Shown one piece after another: positions 41,265 through 50,404 of a stretch of 64,000 nt of DNA; positions within the stretch are counted from its first letter, which is position 1; each line of letters opens with the position of its first letter. Origin of the DNA: JANOYY01 sp031418035. GTDB lineage: Bacteria > Actinomycetota > Acidimicrobiia > Acidimicrobiales > JANYDT01. The position numbers and the translations under genes are program-made. The stretch spans positions 1-64,000 of the forward strand of contig JANOWU010000287.1 in assembly GCA_031418035.1 (NCBI GenBank). Direction: 5' to 3'. The notes beneath the pieces were generated by a model. That model was not told the origin of the DNA, did no database searches, and saw nothing but the letters and a program-made list of their open reading frames with translations.

Positions 41265-42607
41265 CGTGAGCCTTCGAGAAGTTGATGAACGAGGCGTTCC
41301 AGTGCAGCTACACGTGAACCCTTCACAAGAACGGCATCGTGTGGGCCGATCGCCAACTCTGTACACATATCGACTGCCGCATCGATATCCTCCAGAACCG
41401 TTGTGCCGTAGCTCAGCTCGCCAATGGCGAAGATGTGGTCGACGCCACGAGCGAGGCCGTAGCTTGCAACTTCCCTGTGGAGCGACTCACGTTCTGGTCC
41501 AAGTTCGGCCATCGGCCCAAGGAAGGCAATCCGTCGACGAGCGGGCATCTGCACCAGTGCATCAAGGGCCGCGCGCATGGAGACAGGATTGGCGTTGTAG
41601 GTGTCGTTGAGAAGTCTGGAACCTGTCGGCAAGGTGACGAGTTCCATTCGCATCGGGGAAAGGTCCGAAGTGGCCAACCCCTCGACGATCTCGTGCTGGG
41701 TCGCGCCCACCGACAGGGTTGCGGCGATCGCCGCCAGGGCGTTCTCCACCTGATGTCCTCCCCGGGCCCCCAACGAAACCTCAAACCGGTCTCCATCGAC
41801 GTGTGCGATGAACGTCGCCCGCAGTTCAGCGTCGACCTCGATATCGGTCGCGTACACGCTGGCCTCAGGATTGCCGCTGGCCGAGAACGAGGTGATGGGA
41901 CTTACTGCGAACGTTGCCATGCGCGCATATAGATCAGAATCGAGGTTCAACACGGCGACACCGTCCTGTGGCAGTGACGCAATGAGCTCGCTCTTGGAGT
42001 CTGCGATGACTTCGCGACTTCCGAACATCTCCAGGTGGGCCGTCCCGATATTGGTGATGACGCCGACACTCGGGCGGGCTAGTTGGCAAAGCGATTGAAT
42101 GTGGCGCGGCCCGCGCGCTCCCATTTCGACGACGCCCGCCCAGGTGTTGTCAGGCGCATTGGTCAACGTGAGCGGAACACCGAGTTCGTTGTTGAATGAC
42201 TTCACGCTGACCATTGCGTCGCCGCGTGTGCGCAGGATTGCCCCGATGAGGTCTTTGGTGGACGTCTTGCCGACCGACCCGGTCACGCCAACGATTCGAT
42301 CCGGAAGCCGAGTGCGGGCGAGTTTGCTCAGCTCCTGAAGAGCTCGGGTCGTGTCGGCAACGACGATCGCTCGCTCGTCGTCGTCGTCGCCGGTGTGACC
42401 TTCCCCAACGAGCCAAGCCGTCGCGCCGTTGGCCCGTGCCGCGTCGATGAATGCATGACCGTCGCGCTCGGCGACGATCGGGACGAAGAGTTGGCCGGGC
42501 AAGGTGTCGCGAGAGTCGATCGATACCCCACTGATTTCGATGTCTCGCGACGTGGAGGCGACGCGCCCCTGCACGTGATCGGCGATCTCGGCCACGGTGA
42601 ACCTCAT
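41261..42607 (-). CDS. murF: UDP-N-acetylmuramoyl-tripeptide--D-alanyl-D-alanine ligase
   Basis: About 448 residues from the ATG at 42605-42607, overlapping the murE stop (ATGA); another ATG lies three codons upstream. Motifs: SIDSRDTLPGQLFVP in the N-terminal domain, VTGSVGKTSTKDLIGAIL as the P-loop, NNELGVPLTL, NIGTAHLEMFGS and LNDTYNANPVSMRAAL. It adds D-Ala-D-Ala to complete the pentapeptide. Organisation and length are normal. Confidence 0.95.
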   Translation of the reverse strand: MRFTVAEIADHVQGRVASTSRDIEISGVSIDSRDTLPGQLFVPIVAERDGHAFIDAARANGATAWLVGEGHTGDDDDERAIVVADTTRALQELSKLARTRLPDRIVGVTGSVGKTSTKDLIGAILRTRGDAMVSVKSFNNELGVPLTLTNAPDNTWAGVVEMGARGPRHIQSLCQLARPSVGVITNIGTAHLEMFGSREVIADSKSELIASLPQDGVAVLNLDSDLYARMATFAVSPITSFSASGNPEASVYATDIEVDAELRATFIAHVDGDRFEVSLGARGGHQVENALAAIAATLSVGATQHEIVEGLATSDLSPMRMELVTLPTGSRLLNDTYNANPVSMRAALDALVQMPARRRIAFLGPMAELGPERESLHREVASYGLARGVDHIFAIGELSYGTTVLEDIDAAVDMCTELAIGPHDAVLVKGSRVAALERLVHQLLEGSR

Positions 42608-44055
42608 GCGGCCCATCCTTGACTCCGCAGGATTTCTCGGGCGACGTCGCGATCATCGAACGGTGTCACCGTGCCGAGGGATTCCTGCCCCTGTTCGTGG
42701 CCCTTTCCGGCGATGACGACGACGTCACCGCTCACGGCCGCGGACAAGGCTGACTCGATTGCTCGATAGCGGTCCACGATCACACGAACGTTTTCGCGGC
42801 CGGAGACTCCGGCAAGCATCTCATCGAGAATGGACTGTGGGGATTCCGACCTCGTGTTGTCGGAGGTGAAGATGGCGAGGTCGCTCAGCCGTGCGCCGAT
42901 CTCCCCCATGACGGGACGTTTCGTTCGATCGCGATCTCCTCCGCAGCCGAACACACTGATGAGACGTCCGCTACCCACCGTTTCACGAGCGGCCGCGAGC
43001 ACACGCTCCAATCCATCCGGGGTGTGGGCGAAATCGACGTAGACGGCGAAGGGCTGGCCAGCGTCGACTGGCTCGAAACGCCCCGGCACCCGTACGGCGG
43101 CGATCCCGTTGATGATGGGGGACCAATCCAACCCGAGGACACGAGCAACCGCCGTCGCTTCGAGTGCGTTCATCACGTTGAAGGCCCCGGCAATTGGAAC
43201 CTCGAACCGATGACCCTGCCAGGTGAACGTCGAACCACGCGGGCCGAGGACCAAGTCATCGACCGCACTCAACGAAATCTGCTCCGTGGGGATTTCGGCG
43301 CCATCAGCGAGAAGTCGTCCGTATCGGTCATCGCCGTTGACGAACGCCCGCTCGGAGTACTCGCTGGTGAACAACTTCGCCTTCGAACGAAAGTAGGCCT
43401 CAATGGTGCCGTGAAAATCGAGATGATCCTGGGAGAGGTTCGTAAAGACGGCGACCGCAAAGTGCAAGCCTCGTACGCGAAAGAGATCAAGTGCGTGCGA
43501 CGTCACTTCCATGACGACGAACTCACATCCGGCGTCGCGCAGTTCGCCAAGACGCTCTTGGATATCCGTAGCTTCAGGCGTGGTGCGTTTCTGCGTAAGC
43601 GTGCCGATGACCTCAACGGACCGGCCGGCCGCGCGAAGAATCGATTCCAGGGTGTGCGCCGTCGTCGTCTTTCCGTTTGTTCCGGTGATACCGATGAGCG
43701 TGAGCGCGTCGCCCGGGAACCCGAAGACCGATGCTGCGAATCGACCCATTTCGGCGCGGGTGTTCTCCACGACGATCTGTACAACGCCGTCCACACCATC
43801 GACGACGTGGTCGACCAGCAATGCCGAGGCACCTCGTTCGACTGCTTCTTTCGCGAAGTCATGCCCGTTGCTCGACGAACCACGTACACAGACGAACAGG
43901 GTTTGCGGTCCCACGTGCATGGAACTGTGCGTGATGGCCCGTACCGCGAGCGAGTCGTCTCCAACCACGGAGCGGACGACGTTTCCAAAACGCGATTCGA
44001 CTCGCGCCACAATCTCGGCGACCGTGCAGGGTGCCACGGGGTCGACCCCGGTCAT
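42604..44055 (-). CDS. murE: UDP-N-acetylmuramoyl-tripeptide synthetase (third amino acid ligase)
   Basis: A 483-residue Mur ligase. Motifs: DSLAVRAITHSSMHV, IGITGTNGKTTTAHTLESIL (P-loop), LSQDHLDFHGTIEAYFRSKA with the carbamylated Lys region, and YVDFAHTPDGLERVL. The amino-acid selection motif reads DNTR (residues 399-402), where meso-diaminopimelate enzymes have DNPR and many Lys enzymes have a different fourth residue; the Arg is kept, so a diaminopimelate-type substrate is most likely. The ATG overlaps the ftsI stop (ATGA). Confidence 0.95.
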   Translation of the reverse strand: MTGVDPVAPCTVAEIVARVESRFGNVVRSVVGDDSLAVRAITHSSMHVGPQTLFVCVRGSSSNGHDFAKEAVERGASALLVDHVVDGVDGVVQIVVENTRAEMGRFAASVFGFPGDALTLIGITGTNGKTTTAHTLESILRAAGRSVEVIGTLTQKRTTPEATDIQERLGELRDAGCEFVVMEVTSHALDLFRVRGLHFAVAVFTNLSQDHLDFHGTIEAYFRSKAKLFTSEYSERAFVNGDDRYGRLLADGAEIPTEQISLSAVDDLVLGPRGSTFTWQGHRFEVPIAGAFNVMNALEATAVARVLGLDWSPIINGIAAVRVPGRFEPVDAGQPFAVYVDFAHTPDGLERVLAAARETVGSGRLISVFGCGGDRDRTKRPVMGEIGARLSDLAIFTSDNTRSESPQSILDEMLAGVSGRENVRVIVDRYRAIESALSAAVSGDVVVIAGKGHEQGQESLGTVTPFDDRDVAREILRSQGWAA

Positions 44056-46805
44056 GATTCGACAACCGTGGCCGGAGGTCGGGCGACGGCAACGACGCCG
44101 CTCTCCGGACGCGCTACTTCAGTGGACGACTCCGGTGTGGGGGCGACTTCGGCGCGAGGCGTGGCGTCGGGTTCCTCGGCGACCGGGGTCGACACAGAAG
44201 TTCGGCGACGGTTCGATCTTGCGGTGTCACGCGGCTTCTCGTCGCCGGACGACGAAGCCGTGACACCGCCATCCTTGTTGGACTTCTTCGTCGGTGCCTG
44301 CGACTCAGCCGTTGACGCCGCACTCTTCTTGTCTTTTCCACTGTTCCCCGCCACCCGGGCTTCGAATTCAGCGGCAGAACCGGGCGGCGGACGATCCACG
44401 CCATCGTGGCTCGTGGCCCCGGGAGCGAGTGTCATTCGTGTAGATACGGCACGGGGACGGTCCTGGCGGTCATATGCGCGCGAACTGAGATCGGGGATGC
44501 CGTGAATGATCGGTATGATGTACTGCGAGCCCGGTACCACCGTCGGGGCGATCGTAGGAGCCACCGCGTTGACGCCGTCACCGGTCTGTGATGGCGTGCT
44601 CTGTACAGCGACTTGGCCGACGATGATCTTTCCCGTTGTCGGGTCGATTATTGCTACACGCTGGGGCAGCGTTGACGGCGTAGTTCCCGTCGCCGGTACC
44701 TCCGAGGCCGCGTCTCCCAACATACGTACGGACCCGATTGCCGCCTGAGCGGCCTCATAAGGTGTGGCGGGCGCGAGCGTGAGCGCACCTCCTCGCAGCA
44801 CTGCTCGTTGATAGGCCAGCGACCGGTCGCTTTTTGGCTGTTCGGGTCGCGTCTGTGCTCGAAGTCCGGGACTCGGCTCGACCCGCCGATACGCGGCAGC
44901 CATTCGCGCGATCTCGGAGAACAGCGGAGCGGCGACGTACGATCCATAGATCGAGGTTTTCGGTTCATCGAGAACGACAATTGCGCTCAGCACCGGACGT
45001 TCCGCCGGGAAGAACCCGGCAAAACTGGCGACATACTTCGTCTTCGAGTAGCCACCGGTTTCGTCCGGCTTCTGGGCCGTGCCGGTCTTTCCAGCGACGG
45101 TGTAGCCGTCGAAGGCTGCAGCCTTTCCCGTTCCGTTGCGAACGACGTCGGCGAGCATCGAGGTCAGCGATTGTGCGGTCTGCGCCGAGACAACGCGGCG
45201 CGGTGTCACGTCGGCGATCTCGCGTGTTCGCCCCTGTGCGTCGGTGGTGGCGCGCAGCAAGCGCAGCGGCACTCGAAGGCCACCGTTAGCGACGGTGTTG
45301 TAGACCTCGAGCATCTGCGCCGGCGTAGTTGCAATACCCTGGCCGATCGAGATCGTTCCGATTGACGTGCCTGACCACTTCGCAGGTTTCGGAAGGATTC
45401 CAGTCGACTCGCCGGGAAAGTCAACTGATGTTTTCGATCCGAGACCGAACGAACGAAGATATGCGTTCAAACGATCGCGACCGAGGATTTTCGCGATCTT
45501 GATCGTTCCGATGTTCGACGACTTGACCAGGATTTCGCCCGGAGTCCACGACATGGTCGGGTGGTTCTCATCGTCTTTGAATTTCTTGTCCCACATCTGG
45601 AGTCGGTCCGGAACAACAATCCGCGAGGACGGGCTCACGACGTCTTCCTCGAGCGCCGCAGCAATCGTGACCGCCTTGCCCACGCTGCCCAGTTCGTAGG
45701 AGCACACGAACGCACAGTTGCGACCCGTGTTGACGATGTTGCCGTCCGCGCCAACGGTCATGTTCACCACGGAGAGAAGTTCACCGGTGCGGACGTCAGA
45801 AATCATGACGATGCCGGTCTGCGCACCGGTCAGCTTGATCGCTTCGGCGAGGATTCCCTCAGCACCGTATTGCAAGGATCGATCGATCGTCAGTTGGTAC
45901 GAGACACCGCGCTTTGCGGGACGCACGATGCCCGGTGACGTTGGGATCTGTCCGCCCTTCAGGTCGCGCTCGACCTTCATCTCGCCTTCGTTTCCGTGAA
46001 GCAGTGAATCGAACTTGAGTTCCAGACCGGAGACGCCAACCTGATCTGAGCGACGTACCGAACCGAGCAGGCTCCTGGCCAAATCCCCGGCCGGGTACAC
46101 GCGGCGGGGTTCCTCTTCGACGGCGATGCCATCGAGGCGACCGGGCCCATGGCGAAACGCGTTCGCTTTCGCTTCGTCGAGCCCACGGGCCACAATCGAA
46201 TACCGCCCGGGTCGGTCGAGACGCTTCTGGATCACTGCAGCATCGACGCCAAGACGCGTACCGATCGTCTTCGCATGCGATTCGACCGTCTTGCTGGCGG
46301 CAATCACCATCGGATCAGCGACCAGCCGCCACTCTCGCACGGAGATTGCGAGTGGGATGCCGGATCGGTCGACCAAATCTCCGCGCTCGGCCGCGACACG
46401 GGTGGCGCGGATTCGCTGCCGACTCACGCGATCAGCCGCCGAATCAGGATTACGAAGTTGCAGCGAAGCCATCTGGCCGAACACCACGAGGAACAGCACG
46501 ATCCATCCGATGGTCATGACGCGCAACCGACGGGCGTTCGTCACGAACCATGGTGCGGCACCGGATCCACCACTGGGTCGCGAGGCCCGCACTGGCTTCG
46601 CGGTAGGCGCGGCAGCGCTTCGACGAGCCGTTGCACTGCGTGGCGCCGGGTGAAGGCCCGAAGCTAGCGGTGGTTTCGCCGCTATCCGTCGGACGTGATC
46701 GGCCGGTCGACGCGGCGGACGAAGGGCTTTGCGCAAAGCCTGCTCAGGTGCAGTTGCTCCTGAGCCCCTCGCGATCCGGGGTCGGCGGGACTTCGACATC
46801 GTCAT
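44052..46805 (-). CDS. ftsI: Septal class B penicillin-binding protein FtsI (PBP3)
   Basis: A 917-residue transpeptidase, far longer than the usual 580-650. It has a basic cytoplasmic N-terminus (1-95), one membrane helix (about 96-115), a dimerisation domain (about 130-290) and the transpeptidase domain (about 300-640) with SVGK at 374-377 (active-site Ser374), SSN at 429-431 and KTG at 573-575. After residue 645 come about 270 residues of Pro/Ser/Thr/Ala-rich sequence with no PASTA repeat. It cross-links septal peptidoglycan with FtsW. The tail is extracytoplasmic by topology; its role is unknown. Confidence 0.94.
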   Translation of the reverse strand: MTMSKSRRPRIARGSGATAPEQALRKALRPPRRPADHVRRIAAKPPLASGLHPAPRSATARRSAAAPTAKPVRASRPSGGSGAAPWFVTNARRLRVMTIGWIVLFLVVFGQMASLQLRNPDSAADRVSRQRIRATRVAAERGDLVDRSGIPLAISVREWRLVADPMVIAASKTVESHAKTIGTRLGVDAAVIQKRLDRPGRYSIVARGLDEAKANAFRHGPGRLDGIAVEEEPRRVYPAGDLARSLLGSVRRSDQVGVSGLELKFDSLLHGNEGEMKVERDLKGGQIPTSPGIVRPAKRGVSYQLTIDRSLQYGAEGILAEAIKLTGAQTGIVMISDVRTGELLSVVNMTVGADGNIVNTGRNCAFVCSYELGSVGKAVTIAAALEEDVVSPSSRIVVPDRLQMWDKKFKDDENHPTMSWTPGEILVKSSNIGTIKIAKILGRDRLNAYLRSFGLGSKTSVDFPGESTGILPKPAKWSGTSIGTISIGQGIATTPAQMLEVYNTVANGGLRVPLRLLRATTDAQGRTREIADVTPRRVVSAQTAQSLTSMLADVVRNGTGKAAAFDGYTVAGKTGTAQKPDETGGYSKTKYVASFAGFFPAERPVLSAIVVLDEPKTSIYGSYVAAPLFSEIARMAAAYRRVEPSPGLRAQTRPEQPKSDRSLAYQRAVLRGGALTLAPATPYEAAQAAIGSVRMLGDAASEVPATGTTPSTLPQRVAIIDPTTGKIIVGQVAVQSTPSQTGDGVNAVAPTIAPTVVPGSQYIIPIIHGIPDLSSRAYDRQDRPRAVSTRMTLAPGATSHDGVDRPPPGSAAEFEARVAGNSGKDKKSAASTAESQAPTKKSNKDGGVTASSSGDEKPRDTARSNRRRTSVSTPVAEEPDATPRAEVAPTPESSTEVARPESGVVAVARPPATVVES

Positions 46806-47863
46806 CGTGTGATCGAAGTCGAATCAACGAGTGCATAATCGACGAGTTCGGATGAAACCAGCCCAAGTTCGTTCGCTGCGTTGATGATGCGCGCGGGCGC
46901 TTCGAGTTCGGCAACCTCGACACGAAGACGTTGGTTCGTACGCTCCTGGTCACCCACATCGATTCGAAGTTTGTCGAGAACGAGTTGGTTCTTCGCCAGA
47001 TCGGCGTGAAGGACGATCGCCGATACGGCGCCCCCGAGTACCAACGCAATCGCGAAAAGCGTGGTGCTCGGACGCGAAAGAAGTCGGCGCCGCACTTGTC
47101 GTGGCGGTCTCGCGACGCGAAGATCCGCTTGGACCTTCGCCTTCTTTGGTTTTGATATGCGCGAATATGATTGCGTCTGCGGCTGTGGCGCCAAAGCCGT
47201 GGCACCCACGACTTCAGGACCGAGGACTTCGGGAGCAACGACGCCGAGCCGACGCGCTCCGTGCTGGGCGAGTCGTTGACCTGCGGTACCCGAGGAGAGC
47301 GTGCGCGCCGATTGCCCCACACGACCGCTACGTTCCAGCTTCGCCGAACGTGATCCTTGCTTGGGTGAGGGACTCTGCTGGCTCGGTGCTTGCCGACTCG
47401 ACGAAGGACTCTGCTGGCTGGGTGCTTGCCGACTCGGTGCCTGCTCTGAGCCCCGGGGATACATGGCCACGACGTTCGACCGCGACGGCTGGTCGGTGCG
47501 ATTCGAGCGACCTGAAGAATTCTGGTTTGCGCCCGTCTGGCGCGGCGACTGCCCCGCGCGTGACGATCCCTCCAAACTCCCGGCGGTGGGATGGGCCGAT
47601 CGCGATCGTTGCGTCGCTGCGGCATGACCATTCGCGGTCTGGCGCACCACACTCGTTTCCGCGACCGCGACGGTTCCCCACCGTCGAGTCGTCCGATTCG
47701 GATTCGCGATGACCATCGGCGAGGCGACGGCGGAAACCGAGGATCGATTCGTTGCCGCGGTGAGTGACTCACTACGACGTGACGCGTTTGCTGCAAATGC
47801 AACCGCTCGCTCAGCGCCTCGCGATTGTTGGGACGGACGCAACTGGGTAGAACGAACGCTCAT
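46802..47863 (-). CDS. ftsL: FtsL-like divisome protein with long disordered N-terminus
   Basis: A 353-residue protein at the usual ftsL position. Only the C-terminal 90 residues look like FtsL: a membrane helix (about 267-287, LFAIALVLGGAVSAIVLHAD) followed by a coiled coil (LVLDKLRIDVGDQERTNQRL) and NAANELGLVS. The first 260 residues are Ser/Arg/Gln/Ala-rich, with a tandem repeat SRQAPSQQSPS at about 143-167. FtsL is usually near 100 residues and holds FtsQ/FtsB. The ATG overlaps the rsmH stop (ATGA). The assignment rests on position and topology. Confidence 0.8.
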   Translation of the reverse strand: MSVRSTQLRPSQQSRGAERAVAFAANASRRSESLTAATNRSSVSAVASPMVIANPNRTTRRWGTVAVAETSVVRQTANGHAAATQRSRSAHPTAGSLEGSSRAGQSPRQTGANQNSSGRSNRTDQPSRSNVVAMYPRGSEQAPSRQAPSQQSPSSSRQAPSQQSPSPKQGSRSAKLERSGRVGQSARTLSSGTAGQRLAQHGARRLGVVAPEVLGPEVVGATALAPQPQTQSYSRISKPKKAKVQADLRVARPPRQVRRRLLSRPSTTLFAIALVLGGAVSAIVLHADLAKNQLVLDKLRIDVGDQERTNQRLRVEVAELEAPARIINAANELGLVSSELVDYALVDSTSITR

Positions 47864-49008
47864 CGGGATTCCTTGCGAGGCACGTCGATCGGGGAAGTGA
47901 TCGTGGGGTTTGCGAGAAGTGGAACTGTCTTCGAATCCGACACAGCGCGGCGACGCGAAGAAGGTCGCGGCACCGTCGCTGTGTCTGGAGTGCCGGCGGG
48001 ACCGGCCTTTTCGAAGGTGCGGGCGACGACGCTCGTCGCACGCGGGTTACGGGCCTGTTCGGCCGGGGAGGCGCGCAAGACGCCTCGTCGTACCATCCGA
48101 CCCCGGGGAAGGGCGCCGCAGACACACGGCAAGTCGGAAGGACACGAACAACCACCGGTTTCGGCAAAGCGAAACCGGTCTTTGACAATGCGATCTTCAC
48201 CGGAGTGATAGCTCAACACCACGAGTCGCCCGCTGGGGGCGAGCACGTCGATGGCGGCGTCGATCGCTGGTGCGAGCACACGAAGTTCGTCGTTGACCTC
48301 GATGCGCAACGCTTGGAATGTTCGCTTCGCCGGGTGCCCACCAGTCCGACGGGTCGCGGCCGGGATCGCGGCAGTCACGATTTCGGCGAGTGCAGCCGTC
48401 GTGTGGATGGGTCGGTGGGCGACAATGGCGCGAGCGATGCGGTCGGCGAAGCGTTCGTCGCCGTACTTCGAGATCAGGTGGCGAAGTTCGGCCGGCGTCG
48501 AACCGTTCACGATCTCCGCGGCCGTGGGCCCGCTGGAGGTATCCATCCGCATGTCCAGAGGAGCATCGAAGCGATAGGAGAACCCGCGCTCGGCGATGTC
48601 GAATTGTGCGGAGCTCACCCCAAGGTCGAAGAGCACGCCCGTGACCGGAACCGTCGGGTCGACCGCCGTGCGGATCGCGTCGAACCGAAGATGACGCACC
48701 GACGCCCGGTTGCCGAATCGGGCGAGACGATGCTGGGCGACTTCGACGGCAAACTGGTCACGGTCGAGTCCGATGAGCGTCAGATCCGAGCGGGACTCCA
48801 GGATGGCTGCTGCGTGTCCCGCGCCCCCGCAGGTCGCATCGATGATCGCACCGGCGGGGACGGCGGCGAACGCCTCCACCACTTCGTCGCGTAGTACCGG
48901 GACGTGGTGAAACGACTCGTCGGTGAACGTCACCGTACGCACGTCCCCTCGGTCGCGCACAGAGAACCGGAAGACGTGATCGAGTGCGTCGACGAGAGGG
49001 ACATTCAT
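47860..49008 (-). CDS. rsmH: 16S rRNA (cytosine-1402-N4)-methyltransferase
   Basis: About 382 residues from the ATG at 49006-49008, overlapping the mraZ stop (ATGA). The core has HHVPVLRDEVVEAFA, IIDATCGGAGHAAAIL (SAM loop), GVLFDLGVSSAQFD, GFSYRFDAPLDMRMD, AKRTFQALRIEVNDEL and VLSYHSGEDRIVKDRF. A Cys-rich stretch (GGCSCPSDLPCVCG) follows, as in many orthologues. The tail is about 60 residues longer than usual and basic. The frame is open to 49281 inside mraZ and is not used. Confidence 0.95.
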   Translation of the reverse strand: MNVPLVDALDHVFRFSVRDRGDVRTVTFTDESFHHVPVLRDEVVEAFAAVPAGAIIDATCGGAGHAAAILESRSDLTLIGLDRDQFAVEVAQHRLARFGNRASVRHLRFDAIRTAVDPTVPVTGVLFDLGVSSAQFDIAERGFSYRFDAPLDMRMDTSSGPTAAEIVNGSTPAELRHLISKYGDERFADRIARAIVAHRPIHTTAALAEIVTAAIPAATRRTGGHPAKRTFQALRIEVNDELRVLAPAIDAAIDVLAPSGRLVVLSYHSGEDRIVKDRFRFAETGGCSCPSDLPCVCGALPRGRMVRRGVLRASPAEQARNPRATSVVARTFEKAGPAGTPDTATVPRPSSRRRAVSDSKTVPLLANPTITSPIDVPRKESR

Positions 49009-49412
49009 TCGCCACCCTCTCCATAGAAGGCCTCGTGACGAGACTTTTCCCAGATCTCCAGACGATTCCGAGCACCGATGAGATAGAGCGGCTGCGAACT
49101 CCCAAGGGTGAAGCCACCCTTGCGACGCAGGTTCTCCGAGATGGCAAAACGGAACTGTCCGTCGAGCTTGATCTCGTGGGCGTTCTTCGTGAACTCGCGA
49201 AACGCACGTGCATCTTCGGGGCTGTCGTGTTCCTTGGCCTGTTTTGCGGCGGCACGCGCATCCCATTCGGCTTCCGGCCACACGCCGAGCTCGCCGAAGT
49301 CTCCAAGCGCCACCATCAGCTTCGTGTGTTCGAGGTCAGCACGGAAGACCGAGGGCAACACAATGCGCCCCTTGTCATCCAGCTTTTGCTCGAACTCCCC
49401 GACTAATCGCAT
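49005..49412 (-). CDS. mraZ: Transcriptional regulator MraZ
   Basis: A 135-residue AbrB-fold protein with two SpoVT-like halves: MRLVGEFEQKLDDKGRIVLP, FTKNAHEIKLDGQFRFAISE and LRRKGGFTLGSS. It is the first gene of the dcw cluster and represses or tunes it by binding repeats just upstream of its own gene. AAGTGG boxes lie at 49490-49535. The next gene overlaps its stop. Length is typical of Actinobacteria. Confidence 0.95.
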   Translation of the reverse strand: MRLVGEFEQKLDDKGRIVLPSVFRADLEHTKLMVALGDFGELGVWPEAEWDARAAAKQAKEHDSPEDARAFREFTKNAHEIKLDGQFRFAISENLRRKGGFTLGSSQPLYLIGARNRLEIWEKSRHEAFYGEGGE

Positions 49413-49489
49413 ATCTACCGGCTTGGGACCTAACTACGTCGTGATGTGATGAACCGCAGACAAAACGACCGAAAAACGAGCGTCTTCTT

Positions 49490-49535
49490 CCACTTGGCTC
49501 CCTGAACAGGGATACCGTACCACTTTGCTCCACTT
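49490..49535 (-). promoter_or_regulatory. MraZ-box operator of the dcw cluster
   Basis: Three copies of AAGTGG (minus strand) lie at 49530-49535, 49520-49525 and 49490-49495, spaced by 10 and 30 bases, that is, on one face of the helix. Between the second and third copies is a palindrome CCCTGAACAGGG (49500-49511). MraZ is known to bind such phased repeats upstream of its gene. No clear -10/-35 pair was identified. The rest of 49413-49693 shows nothing else I can name. Confidence 0.65.
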
Positions 49536-49693
49536 CGTCACCAGATTGCAGACGTTTTTCCGGCAATATCCGTCGGTTTTGCGGGGAGGAATTCCCAAGC
49601 GAATGTGGTTACTCGAACAGGCGTACGGATACCAGAACAAACGTACGAATCGGCGATTCGACAACGTCGGTCCCGTGGAAGAATCGAACACCG

Positions 49694-50404
49694 ATGGGCA
49701 TGCGAACGGTGGTCGGGGAAGACCAACACGACACCGCCCGCCGGGCGGCCCACGACATCGCGGCGTTGGTTCGCGAGGCTGTTCAGCACCGGGGAACTGC
49801 GTCGTTGGCCGTGAGCGGTGGCTCGACTCCCGGGCTTCTCTTCGATGCGCTTGCCGCACTCGACGTGCCATGGGGGCAGACCCACGTGTTCCAGGTCGAT
49901 GAACGCGTCGCACCCGCTTCACACGCCGACCGAAACCTCGTTCAGCTCCAGGAGCGACTCCTGGCCAGGATCGACATCGCGACGACCCACGTCCACCCGA
50001 TACCGGTCGAGCTGTCGACCGCGGGCGACGCTGCTCGAACATACGCGAAGACGATTCGCGAGACCTGCGGCGGAATCTTCGACGTCGTCCACCTCGGCCT
50101 CGGCGACGACGGCCATACAGCCTCGCTCCTCCCCCACGACCCGGTTCTGGACGTCGCCACCGCGCTGGTGGCAACCACGCGGCCGTACAACGGACGCCGT
50201 CGGATCACGCTCACGTTTCGAGCGCTCGCGCAGGCCCGCGCGCTCGTGTGGCTGGCGACCGGCCCGTCGAAGGCGGAGGCCGTTGCCCGGCTCTGCGCTC
50301 GGGACCAGTCAATTCCTGCGGGCCGGGTTCGCACCCACGGCGCCGAGACGCTCTATATCGACCGCGCGGCGAACGGACCGAGCGCCCCCGTGGGTGCGCG
50401 GTGA
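49694..50404 (+). CDS. pgl: 6-phosphogluconolactonase
   Basis: A 236-residue protein of the NagB/RpiA/glucosamine-6-phosphate-isomerase fold: LAVSGGSTPGLLFDAL, HVFQVDERVAPASHADRN, FDVVHLGLGDDGHTASLLPH and RRRITLTFRALAQARALVWL. It hydrolyses 6-phosphogluconolactone in the oxidative pentose phosphate pathway. Two ATGs, at 49694 and 49700, are possible. Glucose-6-phosphate dehydrogenase genes are not in the window. It shares a GTGA overlap with the next gene. Confidence 0.93.
   Translation: MGMRTVVGEDQHDTARRAAHDIAALVREAVQHRGTASLAVSGGSTPGLLFDALAALDVPWGQTHVFQVDERVAPASHADRNLVQLQERLLARIDIATTHVHPIPVELSTAGDAARTYAKTIRETCGGIFDVVHLGLGDDGHTASLLPHDPVLDVATALVATTRPYNGRRRITLTFRALAQARALVWLATGPSKAEAVARLCARDQSIPAGRVRTHGAETLYIDRAANGPSAPVGAR

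Noticed and set aside
46744..47802. A 352-residue open frame on the minus strand over the ftsL region
   Set aside because: It is a shifted copy of the ftsL frame, very rich in Arg and Ser, with no ribosome site; the ftsL frame ends in a membrane helix and coiled coil and has both ATGA overlaps.
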